Shown: positions 50,601 to 61,547, numbered from the stretch's first letter. The stretch is DNA of 64,000 nucleotides from Symsagittifera roscoffensis (GCF_963678635.1 NC_087064.1:76911718-76975717); one strand, 5' to 3'. Translations and numbers: made by a program. The notes: generated by a model not told the origin, from the letters alone.

Positions 50601-53600
50601 GGTGTTTACGTTAGTAGCAAATGTATTTGATTTTGTTTTGTGACTAACTTTCTTCTAGGTGCCTGGAACCCTGGTCCCAAACCAGGTGCTCCTGCCAGCA
50701 TTGGTCCCCCACTTTTCTCTCCACCCGAGTCAATTGATGACCTGGAGACTGACCTCCTTCTCGGAGCAGCAGCGGCGCCCTGATGTTTGTCACTTAGGCC
50801 CACAAAGTCATACCTTTTCTTCTGTTCAGTTACTGGACCACGGTCACTGCAATTTATAAGCAAACAACATTCTACTTTGGTCGTACTATATTACACTGGT
50901 TGACATATTACACATAAAGCCCCAAAATAATAAGACCATTTTCAAACTTTTTCGACGAACAAATTTTTTCAATTGCTCTTTTATGCGAATTGCCGTATCA
51001 ACAAATTTTCAAAACGTTTATTGGCTCTTTTCTATTTTTCCCCACATTTGAAATTCAGCTTTGAAAAAAAAAAATTAACGCCTTTTTACCTGTTCACGCT
51101 GCCAAGTTATACAGCAGTTGAGAACAACAAATCGGTTGTTAAATACGCTGTTGTAAATTGAGTTTCAGAAAAACGAAAAAGGCTCTTCCTAACACGTTAC
51201 GCCTCTCATAATTTCACACATTTTGTCCTCACATGTTACGCCCGTAATTTTTTTGCACATTTCTTTGCGATTTGAACATAGTCGACGATTTGAGGGGCTA
51301 AATGTGGGGACGAAATGTGCCAATAATTTCAATAGGAGCGAAATGGGATGAATTGAGCAAACCCCCCCACCCCCCATTTGGAAGGGGGGGGGGGGGTGGT
51401 AGGGGTTGAGAGTTAGCTTAATATGTACTTGAGACCTTTTTATAATTTACAACCACTTGAACTAAGTATAGATTTATACGCCAGATTCTCCAACAAACGC
51501 GGAGAACCAAAAATCACATTCTGAAAACTCAAAAACTAGATTCAGAGTGAAAAAAGGCCACAGTAGTCGCATATTAAACTGGCTTGTTCCTAGTTTGCTT
51601 GCAAAAATTGGCAATTGTATACATTATCCGGATCCCATAGGATTTTTTTCGGCCTAAAATAATGCCAAAAATTATTTCTGGTGACTTGCTTACCTCAAAG
51701 CAATGATCACCCAAAAAAAATCGGGAAAAGTTTTTTAAAGATTTTTTTTCGAAAATTTTTACTCGACACTCATATAACAAAAAATCAGTCGGGCAATTGA
51801 TTGCGACATATAAACGTTGCAACCATCTGCTCGCGTTTGAAAACGTCTTTTATAGTGTTGTTTTGTCGTTTTTGGTAATAGTGGAGATAGCTCAATTGGT
51901 CATAACGGGAGGTAGATTGCTCAATTGATCCGCCAAACGTGTGAGAGGGGCGAAATGTGTGTGTACCGTGATAGAGGGTTCCCAGTAAAATCGAAGTGTG
52001 AGAAGTGATGAGGTCCCGAATTCGACCCCTGCCGACCCAAAGGATCCTCTTTTGTACTATTTTGAAATATTCATTTTTGGCTGAAGGACTCAAAAAATTT
52101 TCTAAGGGGGTTTTGACCAAAACAGGGTCTTTTTAGTGCTTTGGGAGAGCACGGAAAATTGATTTGGTCGACCTAAAAAAAGGTCGACAAAATTTTCGAA
52201 CATTATTTGAAAATCCGCCCCGCCCCGCACAGCATTTTTGACCATTCTTTGAAAATCCGCCCCGCACCGCATTTTCGACCAATTTTTGAAAATCTGCCCC
52301 GCAACGCATTTTCGACCAATTTTTGAAAATCCGCCCCGCATTTTCGGCCAATTTTTGAAAATCCGCCCCGCCCCGCACCGAATCGTAAAATGAGGGACTT
52401 CAAGCCGAACATTTTGTCAAAAAAATCTTTCTTTACAAGTCATTGGCTGTTTCATAAACTTTGAGCCTCTAATTGATGTTTAGGAATATTAAAAATTAAA
52501 ACAGTGTTCAGGGGTGGTAAAAGTATGATAAATGGGTCCCAGGAAAAAAGCAAGTAAGAAAGATCATTCCGCAATTTTTGTGACAACTTCAAAAATAAAA
52601 GTGAACAAATGCGAAACCAGTTTTCGAAGTTTTTCAGGCCTAAAATTTTTTCTTCAGGGGCCCATCTTAATTTTCGGGATCCAGCTATTGGCTCTCTTCG
52701 GACAATGTGAACAGTAATTTGAATTATAAAAATTTGCAATGGGGTGGGGGGCAGAGGAAAAAGAGCCCAACTATCATACTTGTACGGTACCCAAGGGGTT
52801 TTTCATTTGTGTAATTCATGCATTTCAAATTCCGGCCGATCTAACTATCTGATAACAGTCTTCTTAAGACTCTTAGTCTTAAGTGGTCCATGGTTATGAA
52901 GAACGCTTGTTATGAACTAAACTTGGCTAATTTTTGAAAGCCAACAAATAACAGATGAAAAATTGACGTTTTGAGGCGCTTGTTAAGTTTAAATTTCGGC
53001 ATGACGTCCCTTCGGCCTGTTGTCCTAGACCCAGTTTCTTCCTCTATCACTTTTCGGCTCTTTTTCAGTCCCCCCCCCTTTGATTTTTTCGGAAATTTAT
53101 TATGTGAAAACTTGTTTAAAATGACTTTTCATGTTATAAACTGCATTAAAACGTGTCAGCGTGAACAGGTGAACAAACTTTCACATTTCTTACATGCAAA
53201 ATGCCGTGTGAAGAACTTTTGAACAGCTTTATTTTGAAATTTTACGAGGGGGGTGGGTGGGAAACTGGAAAAGAGCCCACTTTTCTACCAAGTTATCTTT
53301 GTCTGGCCTAATTAGTCCGCATGTCAACTTTTAACACTCGGACAATGTGTCCAAATAAGTTACTTTCGAACATTCAAAGGTGGGGGGGCTATAAAATTTG
53401 GGATGAAATTCCAATTAATTTGACCGAAAGGCCATTGGAGCTGTGTAAAATTTAAAAAGAACAAGTTTAATTGAATCTGAAAACAAAAAGTTTCCCAGTC
53501 CGGGAGTCGAACCCGGGCCTTGTGGGTGAAAGCCACAAATCCTAACCGCTAGACCAACTGGGACTTGTTCACTTGTACTCAGCGCGATATCGTATACCAG

Positions 53601-56600
53601 CTCTCAAGCTTTTGCTTTCAGAAGCCACATAATAAAAAGCTTATATATTTAAATGTGTAAAATACGGACCGCGAATGCGTTCTGCTGCGCCTTGGATTTA
53701 GAAGTTCGTTCTGATCGAATTCCTCTTGATATGGCTGATGCTGATACTGATTGACATAATAGTCGCCCTGCATGGTGGATTCGTCGTACTCGTAGCCCTC
53801 TTGCGGCGGCTGGCGGAGGAGGTTCTCATCACTGTGGAAGTCGTTGTGGTTATCGAATAGCCGCCCACTTTCTACTGTGAAGGACTGTTTGCGATTGTGA
53901 TTTTGTAGCGATTGAAGAAGTTCTAAAAAAAGGGATACTTTACTTTCTTGCTTTCCTTATTTTTCAGGGCGAGATGGCACATTGGCTTGGTCGACTAAAG
54001 CAGCAAACAAACAGCGGTTCGGGGTCTGGGTAAGATCCCTCTTCTGTTCACACTGAATTGTCATAGTGAATATCTCCTTCATCTTTCCCCACCGGAAGAA
54101 CAAGCACGGTGGTATCTCGCCTTTTAAAATAATGTTTTTAATTCTTAGGCCTAATCAATTTGTAAATTCCAACAAAAGCGAATAGAATAGATTGTTACTT
54201 TGAGAGGATCTTGTTAACTATTTCAGTAGGCAACAGGGGGGGGATAGGATAGTTAACAAGATTTTTCTCTTTGAGATTGACAAAATCACTAACTTAATCA
54301 AATGCTTAATGAGTAGTGTCTCAATCGGTCTCAAACTTTACAGAATCTTTCAACGAAAAAACAAAATATGTAACAAAATGTTATTTTTACCGAGCTTAAT
54401 GATTGAAAAAGACTGTTACGGAAACCGCACCATTTATTTACTTTACCCTATATGGCTATGGAACCCACATTCAATTTTGTCAGCAGATTCTACTCAGCAG
54501 AGCTCACCGCGTGCGTAATCCATTTACCCACGAGAGTATTTTTAATGCTCTTCCAAATCCGAAGTTTGTCTTTGTAATGAAACCAATTTTGGATATGGGA
54601 TGATATGATGTTGGATATGGGACGAAATCTGTATGGGACGAAATCTGTTAATTAAATAAATAGGACGAAATCTGTAGTAGGACGAAATCTGTGCCAATCT
54701 TTTATTGCTGGTTAGAATTAAAAAAAAAACAGAAAAACCAAATCTTAAATTAAGATTTAATTAAGTTTCATTTACCCGCATCTGGACCACCAAGATAGGG
54801 CGTTCAATAATTTCCAGACTTAAAAGTCTAATTTTAAAAAAATAGGAACTATGAATTTTGAGAGCTTGGGAATTCATAACCACCTAACTCAGAAATTAGT
54901 GAATTTTTTTCAAGGCAATCTTCTGTACACGTCAGTGTCGAGATTTCTAACTTGATTCGGTTGGAGGGCAGACTTTCAGTAATCATCAAGCTGTACCCTA
55001 ATTTCATTTAAAATGGATCGAAAATGAAGACATTAATCACACCATTAATTGAATTACCAGTCGAATCGAATCTCTTAAATGGTGAATGATTTTGATTTAG
55101 AAATCCAACCTGGATCTGAAACATCAACTTTGCAAGTTCAATGGGCCATACATATGAATAAACCAAAAATATCGCATCTATTCAATTCAAAGCTTTGTCA
55201 CACACCTAATTTCACTCACCAATTTTCCCAATTTAGTTTTTAACCAAAGCAACAGTCTTTAAAATTTCAAGCATCTTGAAGCCTTTAGCTGAAAGCTCTT
55301 GTGGGAACATCTTGTGCTAATTTAACCTTTGAACCTTACCCAATCGTTTTCTTTACGTTTCATCATGTTTTAGTTTTGTAGTGTGTTCGTGAAACATGTG
55401 CTTAAGGCTTACCTTCCTCCTGCATCCTCATGCGCACTGTTATGTCTGTGAGGTCCTGTGTGTTCATCAGATTGGGGTTGGACCCCGTCCTGGATGCAGA
55501 GTCAGCCAAATTAGGATAGCTGCCCGAGTCTCCTCCGAACATGCCTGAGTTGTGATTGACAATCGCGGTTGAGTTGAGAACTGTAGTCGTGTCATTGAGA
55601 GCCTGGAAAGTACTGTTGAGGCCTGAACAAAAGTTGGAAGGATTGTAACAAAAAACCTAAATTTCTCAAAAGGCACTCATAGCTGTTCAATTGCTTATAT
55701 TACCTCAGGGGGCTATTCTCATAATGGTGAGCCCCTTTGATAAAAAACTTTCAAGCAATCAGAATCTTTTAAAGCCTTAAAAAGTTTCTATTTGCTGAAA
55801 ACTTTATTGAGAAAGACAAAATCAAAAGTAGACTGCTTGTATCAGAGCGATGATCTGAATGTCCCAACAGACCTTTGAAGTCTACGAAATAATTTTGGAT
55901 TGTGAAATTGATTAAATTTAAAAAAAAATGCATCAGCAAATTGCACACCACTCAAAATTTTACACAGCAAAGAATTAATATTCAACATAAACACGCGTGT
56001 TAATAAACACACACATGCTAATAGACCCGTCAAAACTCTCACCATTTGCATTCCTGTGTGATAGTGGCTGAGGCCTGGCTGTATGAGTCTGTGTCTGATG
56101 TGGGTGTAGATGAGAGTATAGGTTGTGGTCTCTCCTCTGTTTGATGATGTCCACTGCCACTATCAGGTTGTTCCTACTCCCCCTCACCAACTCCATCTCC
56201 TCACACTGTCTTTCCACCCACTCCTTCGCCTCCCAATTGGAGAAAGGACTCTCGGGCTTCATCTCATCCGGCAACAGCCTAATAGCAATTCTTAGTATTG
56301 TTACCGATGCTGACTACCTCCAAGAAAATTTCAGAATTTAGCTCAAAGAAAATGATCAGAACAGTTTTGATTTTCAGTCACGTTTATTTAATTTTTCATC
56401 TCTCTCAAGGGTCAAGAAAGCATCAGAAAATAAAAAAGAATTCAACTGTTTTTTTCCGCCTATTGGATGTAAGATCGCGATTTTCACACGTGATAATCGG
56501 ACCGACCTCGTGCGTCGACGGAAATTAGGCGTAGGCGCGAAACTATTGGCGGGGGAGTTGAAAGATAGTTCAAAAGTGATACTTACCAATAGATAAGCTT

Positions 56601-59600
56601 AGTTTGAGAGCTAACAATCGTAATCGGACTCTGCACCTTGAATTTGACCTCTAGGGCGAAGAATTAAAAAAAAGCGCGCAAAATCTGGAAACCCCCCCCC
56701 CGGATTGGGAACCACTGGTCCGATCCTTATGAAAATTGGTGGGTGACTAATATAGATGATTTTAGTCGGGCATGCCAATTTCGAGACCCCTGGGGGGCGA
56801 GTGATAATGATTTCCGAAAATGCAATTAGCACTTTTTGTAAACCGGTAACTAATGGTCAGAATGACTTCAAATTGCAATATGTTGTAGCCCTAGGCGAGG
56901 GATGTTCACCACCGGGATTTTGAACGCATCCGGTTATTACTTCCGGTTTTACGCCCTATGTAAACAAAACCCACTTTTTGTTATTTCTGGACCCCTGATA
57001 ATGCTAGGAGGCTGAAACTTGGGGGGATGGTAGGTTGGTGGAAGACCTGTAATGTATTAATGTTTGGACCCAATCCGGCGGCTACGTCGGAAGCTATTAG
57101 CACTTGACAATTGAATTAGGCTATTAACACATGATAGTGATAATTGACTTGTGATTTTAATGCACCAATGTGAAGGGGGGGGGGCAACCCAGTAGGGGGA
57201 CCCCTAGTGACCCAATCCTCTCCGGAACTTCCTATGGGGTGAAAACGGCAATTTTAGGGAAAAGTGTTAATTGACCCAAATTTTTCGAAAATATGGGAGG
57301 GATGGTCCGATATGAATGGAACTTAGTGGGAATGATCTCCCATCGAAAATAAGACGTTTGGACGCGTTTGACCTCATTTGACCTCGGATGACCTTCAAGA
57401 GGTCATTTGGCATTTTTGACCCCAAGACCCCCGGAACCCCCTGAAAAGCGATAAATTAGCATTGTAAGGACCCGTAAGGGGTACTTACCCACCTGGGGAG
57501 GTAAGGGGAGGCCCCTAAATCGAGAATTTTTAGTTTTGACCTTTGTACCCGAGCGAAAGTGATTTTCTGTAATTCGCAAACATTGGGGTCAGCTTAACCT
57601 ACTCCACTTGGACTTTCGATAAGAACGACAAACAAGTGAAAATACAGCCCCGGACAAAAATTGGGAACATCTATGGGGGAAATGGGAATTTCGGGATGAA
57701 GATTTTATGAACAGCCCTAGCATATTAAATAATTCTTGTGGTGTTTTTTTTTCGGATCAAAACGGACACGGGGAAGGGAATTACCCAGCCCTTGGACTTA
57801 GGGGAATAGAATTAAAAATGACCAAAAATGGAAATTTTTCAAGTATCATGAAAGTTAAATTTCCAGTTATGTGAGAACTACCCAATTCATGGGAAAGGGA
57901 AAAAATTAGGAAGAACTAAAATAAAATCATGCAATGGGTCATTTGTCAAATACGATTGGGAGCTGATTTTGTAGTTGAACCCAATGTTTGCTCAGTATGT
58001 CCTGATTAACTAAGTGCCACCCCGATGTTTAATTAAAGCTGACCTAATGGTGATTCAGCTGATAAGTCCTGAGTGGCAGCTAGTTAAGTGAATGTTAGTA
58101 GGGTTGGGAACGGTACGCCTCTGACCGAACCGAAAGTAAACAAAGATAACGATACGCGATTAAGGCACAACCACCGAACTGGACAGAACAGGTGTTAACT
58201 ACTATTAAGAGACTGAGAAAGAGTATAGTTGGTTCTCCGTTAGTTAGAGAGAACAATTGTGAGACTTATAGAATTCAGACTGGTCCTGAGAGTGACTCGT
58301 GAAAGTTTAAGAGTGAGTTCTCGACGCGAGATTTTTAGTGAAGCTTTGTGAAGCAAAGTTGAAGAGTTGTTTAGAATTGTCTGTAAAGTGAACTGCGAGA
58401 GGCAGCTTTCCGGAACTTATCGAAGATTAAATTCATTGATACTTAATAAATTGTATTCAGGCCACTTAGCGGTCCCTATACTCGGCAATTTATATATTTA
58501 TTTCTGAATTCAATTACTATCCAGTTTCTTGCGATTCTTTCCGAGGATGAGAACAGTCGAGAGCAATCGAGCAAAGGGGGCGCAACCCAGTGTAGTACAT
58601 CGATCGACCACCAAATTCAACCTTTCAACCGAAGGGATTGTCGCCAAATACCGGATCACAGCTCACCCCTTGCTGGTTCTGGTATTTAGTGAAGGGACTT
58701 AGCGGACAATATAGAAGGGATATATTGGGTCTAAACAGTCAAATTCCCCAAGACGACATTAGATCTTTTTAACTATTTCCCCCTATGGTACCTTGTAACG
58801 ACGAATCCCCCCTATTGCAATAGGGGGAGTAGTAAACAAGATCCCGCCTATTTTATCAATTTTTAGTAGGAGATACTGTGGTCGTATCGTAACCTTATCT
58901 GCTACTTGCACAGCGATCAGCTTTACTTGCTGATTTGTCTATAACAGTAACACTCACTGAGAAGAGGCACAAGAGCAATCCAGATCATGACAGCTCATCG
59001 CTTTTAGCTTCCATGCTACGTGCCCCTTTGGATTTTTTGTCGCTTTGGGAGTGCTTTATCTAATTCATGGGGCTGTTTGTTCTGGACGGTTATAGTTAAC
59101 AGCTTTAAAATGCAGTTTTCTCAAATATTGTGATCCGACAACAACAAATTCATTCAGTCAAACATCGCATATCGAAATAATTTTAGCAAGAAATTTCATA
59201 CCCTATAGAAAATATTGACTCTTTGAGTTCAAATGTATGAGATGATTTTTTCTCAGATCACTTTTTGTAAATTTTTGAAATTTCATACGACTTAAATGTT
59301 TGACATTGTCCAAATGTATGGTTTTTCAATGTTTGATTTCTTACCAAAAAATATTCGATGCCAATTAAGGGGCAGTCAGAATATTCAGGGCTTCGCCCTT
59401 ATATATGAGCAGCCTTGTTTGTATTTTAATCAGGGACCAGATCTAGGGTTTTGTCGAGGGGTGTCGACCAAATTGACTTTCCAAGCTCTTTTAAAATACA
59501 ACAAATCTTTTAGGGTAACTCTTTACAAAAATTTTAGGGTAAGTCGACCAAAAATGGATGTGAAATAATACCAAACGATGATCCTTTGGGTGACGAGGGG

Positions 59601-59811
59601 GTCGAATCCCTGAGGGAGTGGGGAAGCGTCCACCCATCTTCCTCAAACCCACCCCTAATCTTAATTGGTTTGCAAACATACCATTCGTCGCCCTGGTTCG
59701 ATCCCCACCCAGCCCGGTAACTGTCTAACTCCGAATCTGACAAGAGATCGAATGTGTCGTCCAGTGATGAATCGCCATGACCACCTATTTGATCACCTCC
59801 TATTACCATAT
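35669..59811 (-). CDS. SLAIN: SLAIN-motif microtubule plus-end protein, long form
   Basis: SLAIN proteins bind EB1 and the polymerase ch-TOG at growing microtubule ends. Exons 5' to 3': 59682-59811, 56043-56278, 55413-55622, 53670-53922, 50649-50846, 47579-47750, 43879-44063, 43313-43639, 42800-43075, 42123-42427, 41436-41939, 40740-40928, 40038-40167, 39617-39790, 37842-38213 and 35669-35804. Phases match at every junction, giving about 1264 residues from ATG 59809; vertebrate SLAINs have under 600. Recognition rests on the C-terminus (NNWDDGCY, like vertebrate SWKDGCY), the DITVRMRMQEE block (exon 3), the acidic GWGSNQGDEW start and NWEAKEWVERQ (exon 2). The rest is Ser/Thr/Arg/Pro-rich disordered sequence with repeated S-T-E-S-L and SQDSL-type motifs. 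SxIP motifs are at SKIP (569-572), SGIP (916-919) and SGIP (1083-1086). The expected N-terminal coiled coil is absent; the 5' end may be incomplete. The last donor is ambiguous. Confidence 0.85.
35805..36430 (-). mobile_element. SINE A with 3' extension, beside the last SLAIN exon
   Basis: A family A copy (aacacttgcgagaacacgac, tRNA-like gtttcgaatctgcgacctac) continues into a non-tRNA extension of about 320 bp with aactttgcatgtaacaaatc and gaattaaaaatgcatcaact. The whole 630-bp unit recurs at 46010-46630, so the extension belongs to the element. It starts at the acceptor of the last SLAIN exon. Confidence 0.7.
36431..37841 (-). other. Last SLAIN intron, remainder
   Basis: It holds diverged copies of a dispersed AT-rich repeat (phrases like ctttgaaactagaagtcata and caattccactttgaaactag) also seen near 4000-4300, 29300-29740, 45480-45800 and 48600-48960. 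A small unrecognised coding exon could sit here if the longer 37.75-kb donor is used. Confidence 0.5.
39768..39845 (-). repeat. SLAIN 3' splice site present in three tandem copies
   Basis: On the minus strand, T-run + agAGAACCGATAACT occurs three times, each about 24 bp apart (acceptor AG at 39791-39792 for the innermost). The reading frame is open through all copies (REPIT repeated), so use of an outer acceptor would add about 8 residues per unit. Confidence 0.75.
44722..45010 (-). mobile_element. SINE family A, full-length copy
   Basis: The best complete example: cgaagcttcgcttcgcaaac-type start, the agcagctctatgaagtgcaa linker, the tRNA-like core 44820-44890, then aacactagccacagagcaga and the ttattgcaagttaggtt tail. 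Read on the minus strand the core has GGCTGAGTGGTTAGTG (box A), GACTCAAAGTC as an anticodon-arm-like stretch, and GGGTTCGAATCC (box B). It resembles a leucine or serine tRNA. Confidence 0.75.
45030..45310 (-). mobile_element. SINE family A, second adjacent copy
   Basis: It starts at the tRNA-like core (ggaattgatctgcgacctag, cactaaacactcagccactg), then the aacactagccacaaatgaag linker and the caaataagtgaacattttta tail. It sits in the same orientation right after the copy at 44722, so the two form a tandem pair. Confidence 0.65.
45330..45425 (-). repeat. tRNA-like SINE head, other family
   Basis: Plus-strand ggaactcgaaccccacacct and gtgcgttacctctaagtcaa are complements of box B and box A of a tRNA-like head, close to the SINE B heads. 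Confidence 0.45.
46010..46630 (-). mobile_element. SINE A with 3' extension, second copy
   Basis: Second member of the 630-bp unit at 35805-36430, about 85-90 percent similar by eye, including the extension with aaaaatgcatcaactgtgtt. It lies in the intron between SLAIN exons 47579-47750 and 43879-44063. Confidence 0.7.
48180..48260 (-). repeat. tRNA-like SINE fragment
   Basis: Plus-strand tcgaatcgaatctccgacct followed by gattcaacatcacacgtcct gives a box B and box A-like layout on the minus strand. Only the head is present; the flanks match the fragment near 17760-17840. Confidence 0.45.
48480..50130. repeat. Diverged array related to 18240-19130
   Basis: Phrases like gaaaaaacggtcaacatttc, atttcagatttgtcagggta followed by gtttttgacaag, and cgaaaaaacc followed by ttcaatgttcc recur at irregular spacing, mixed with the AT-rich repeat containing gaaactagaagtggatcac. 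It fills most of the intron between SLAIN exons 50649-50846 and 47579-47750. Confidence 0.5.
51361..51399. repeat. C-run/G-run hairpin
   Basis: A run of C interrupted by one A (ccccccaccccccatttgg) is followed by 14 G and tggt, so the strand can fold on itself. The G run could also form a quadruplex. Confidence 0.75.
52200..52380. repeat. GC-rich tandem repeat, about 35-45-bp unit
   Basis: Five units of gaaaatccgccccgc(accgc) + attttcgaccaatttt, with units shortened by the internal ccgcaccg part. GC content is well above its surroundings. It creates spurious overlapping open frames on the minus strand (Gly/Arg/Lys-rich). It ends where the MITE at 52380 starts. Confidence 0.85.
52380..53033. 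mobile_element. MITE, second copy of the 10384 family
   Basis: It begins cgaatcgtaaaatgagggac, then ttcaagccga, and ends gacgtcccttcggcctgttg, then tcctagacc. Interior phrases (tgatgtttaggaatatt, cttgttatgaactaaacttg, gatgaaaaattgacgttttg) match the first copy. About 280 bp near 52510-52795 are absent from the first copy and may be a later insertion. The outer part of the left TIR is missing. Confidence 0.75.
53492..53563 (-). tRNA. tRNA-Glu (anticodon TTC)
   Basis: 72 bases on the minus strand from TCCCAGT to CTGGGA plus discriminator A. The acceptor stem pairs TCCCAGT with ACTGGGA. The D-loop has GGTCTAGCGGTTAGGAT, the anticodon loop reads CTTTCAC (anticodon TTC), and the T arm is CCGGGTTCGACTCCCGG. 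All stems are intact and intron-free, unlike the SINE heads elsewhere. It lies in the SLAIN intron between 50846 and 53670, on the same strand as SLAIN. Confidence 0.95.
54207..54264. repeat. Hairpin with 13-14-bp arms
   Basis: The left arm tcttgttaactat (54209-54221) and the right arm atagttaacaaga flank a G run. It resembles the C-tract hairpins at 5598 and 8177 in design (ggatc + ttaac... arms around a C/G run) but differs in sequence. Confidence 0.6.
54590..54700. repeat. Tandem repeat of gggacgaaatctgt
   Basis: Four copies of (g)ggacgaaatctgt within about 85 bp, separated by tat, taattaaataaata and agta, preceded by two copies of ttggatatggga. Confidence 0.75.
56600..58880. other. GC- and G-rich compositional island, no gene seen
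   Basis: It lies in the SLAIN intron between 56278 and 59682. Base composition shifts to about half G+C with frequent gggg/cccc and few long A runs. Phrases such as tttgacctcatttgacctcg and ggaccc recur. From about 58090 to 58640 the text has a poly(A)-signal-like aataaa (near 58446) and ends near a ggggcgcaacccag stretch that could be a primer-binding-site remnant, as after an LTR. I found no protein-coding frame longer than chance, no terminal repeat pair and no target duplication. Perhaps it is a solo LTR plus unrelated insert. Confidence 0.3.
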
Positions 59812-61427
59812 CTGAAAAGAGAAATTACGGCACAGATCAACAGCTGACTTCATTTTATTCATTTAACCAGAAGCATTGAAAGCTCGACTGATATCAGCTC
59901 AATTGCAATTCAGCTTAAATCAGAATCAATTCAGCTCAAGTCATTTCAGCATTATCTAGCCATGCCAATTATTACACTTAGTTAAACTCGTCGTTATGAA
60001 CACACGGCGTATCTAAACCGCCCATTCGTTCATCATATAGCAAACTCGAATAACAAAAGACCAAAACTCCTCTATTGGCTACGTGACATTTCAACTCATA
60101 TTTCATTAAGTCCTCAAAGACAAAAGACACCATATGCAATGAACTCATTTTGATAGATTTAAGATGAATGCAATGAATAATTCTGCAAATCTGCAATACG
60201 AATAATTTAATTGATTGCTGATTCAATAATGCTTGAGGTCCACTCTGATTTTTGCTGGTAGTCGAACTCATACATCGTTAATACACCAACTTCACAGCTC
60301 GTGGGAGGGAGGCGTTCTAATCGAACCAAAAAAATACACGGAAAATGGTTAATATGGATGAAAAAAAGATCAAACCAACAAACTTTGCTGAAATATCGCA
60401 AAAAATTTAGCTGTCATAATCATTTTAGACACTCGTAAGATTTCATTCAACGACTACTGAAATATCAGTAAGCATGTTGATTTTTGACTACATGCAGAAG
60501 CAAACTACGTTGATGTTTTTAGAATATCACAAAACCCTAATATTCCAACCCAAATTTGATACACCTTTTTGCCATGCGACCCAAACAGCAACAACAATAC
60601 CATTTTAAATGGGGGCTATTCTCATGTGCGAAGGACCGAATGAGCGAAAACAAAATTAGCCGAAAGTCAATTTTTAAAAAGAAGCAATTGCCATTCAATT
60701 ATATGAAGCAATATTTTGCTTCTTTCATAACGAAGCCCTTGAAATATAAAATTTGTTCCAATTCGGCGGCAGTCAGTGACAATTTGAAAATTTTGCATAT
60801 TTCTGCCGTTTTTATATTCGGCCAATATCAATATTCAGTCCCTGGAAATGTTTACTTTCTTTTCAAATTTTAGATTACTGAAATCTGATTTCTAATTTCG
60901 CGCATTCGGTCCTTCGCGTAGGAGGGATTCCACCAATTTAAATCAGTTTTTTTTCTGTCACCAGTCTGTTCAATTGGTCTCAAAAAGCCGCTGATGTATG
61001 GAATTGTATGGTAATGATTTTTGTAGTATGGAATTGTATGATAAGCATTTTCGGTGTATGGAGGTCAACCCGGGTAGCTGCGCATCGAATATATTGTAGT
61101 TTTAAAAAGGGCCACCAACTACATACCTCACTTCACTCGAGTAAAAAGGAAATTAATTTTTTGAAATATATTTTTATGAAATTGATACTTCGAAAACCTA
61201 TCAGTTATTAGACTGTAAGAACAAATTTGTAGATATGAATTACTATTTAAAGAGAATGAAACAAACACTAAGAGGGTTAAAATAGGAAGTATAAATGCCT
61301 GAATTTTATGGAAGTTTTGGAAACAAATAATATTTTACGAAATGAGAATAAAATTTATCAGCAATATTTTTAGGTTAGAAGAATCATTTTATTAAACATT
61401 AAGAAGATAAGGTTAGTTTTATAAATG
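59812..61427. other. Region upstream of the first SLAIN exon found
   Basis: Must contain the SLAIN promoter and probably a 5' exon, because the exon at 59682-59811 starts at an AG acceptor. I looked on the minus strand for a coiled-coil exon ending in phase 1 and found none. A decent donor, tgaag|tgag|gtatgt near 61113-61118, could end a non-coding first exon. Also contains the MITE at 60612-60929. Confidence 0.45.
60612..60929. mobile_element. MITE with gcgaaggaccgaat terminal inverted repeats
   Basis: The left end, containing ctcatgtgcgaaggaccgaa, then tgagcgaaaacaaaattag, mirrors the right end, containing ctaatttcgcgcattcggtc, then cttcgcg. The interior has no domain. A related end is present near 25326 (ttctcatgcttgaaggaccg). 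Confidence 0.65.
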
Positions 61428-61433
61428 TTTATT
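61428..61433 (-). terminator. Polyadenylation signal of macroH2A
   Basis: AATAAA on the minus strand, 115 bases beyond the macroH2A stop; another at 61388-61393. Confidence 0.5.
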
Positions 61434-61547
61434 ACCTATATTATCATCAAATGACTGCGCAAGTGTGCGATTGTTAAAACTGTTGAGACACTAAGAAAAG
61501 AGATACAAATTTAAAGGAATGGACAACTAATCATTGGTTCCATGGTT

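Noticed and set aside
52102-52412. Overlapping minus-strand frames rich in GGFSKIGRKC-like repeats
   Set aside because: They are translations of the GC-rich tandem repeat in different frames, with no domain and no splice context.
58090-58640. Solo LTR call
   Set aside because: No matching second terminus or target duplication could be defined, so it is reported only as a possibility within the island.
59978-60401. Minus-strand frames beginning MSSTTSKNQ and MYEFDYQQK as SLAIN first exon
   Set aside because: Neither has a donor in the phase needed by 59811 nor any coiled coil.
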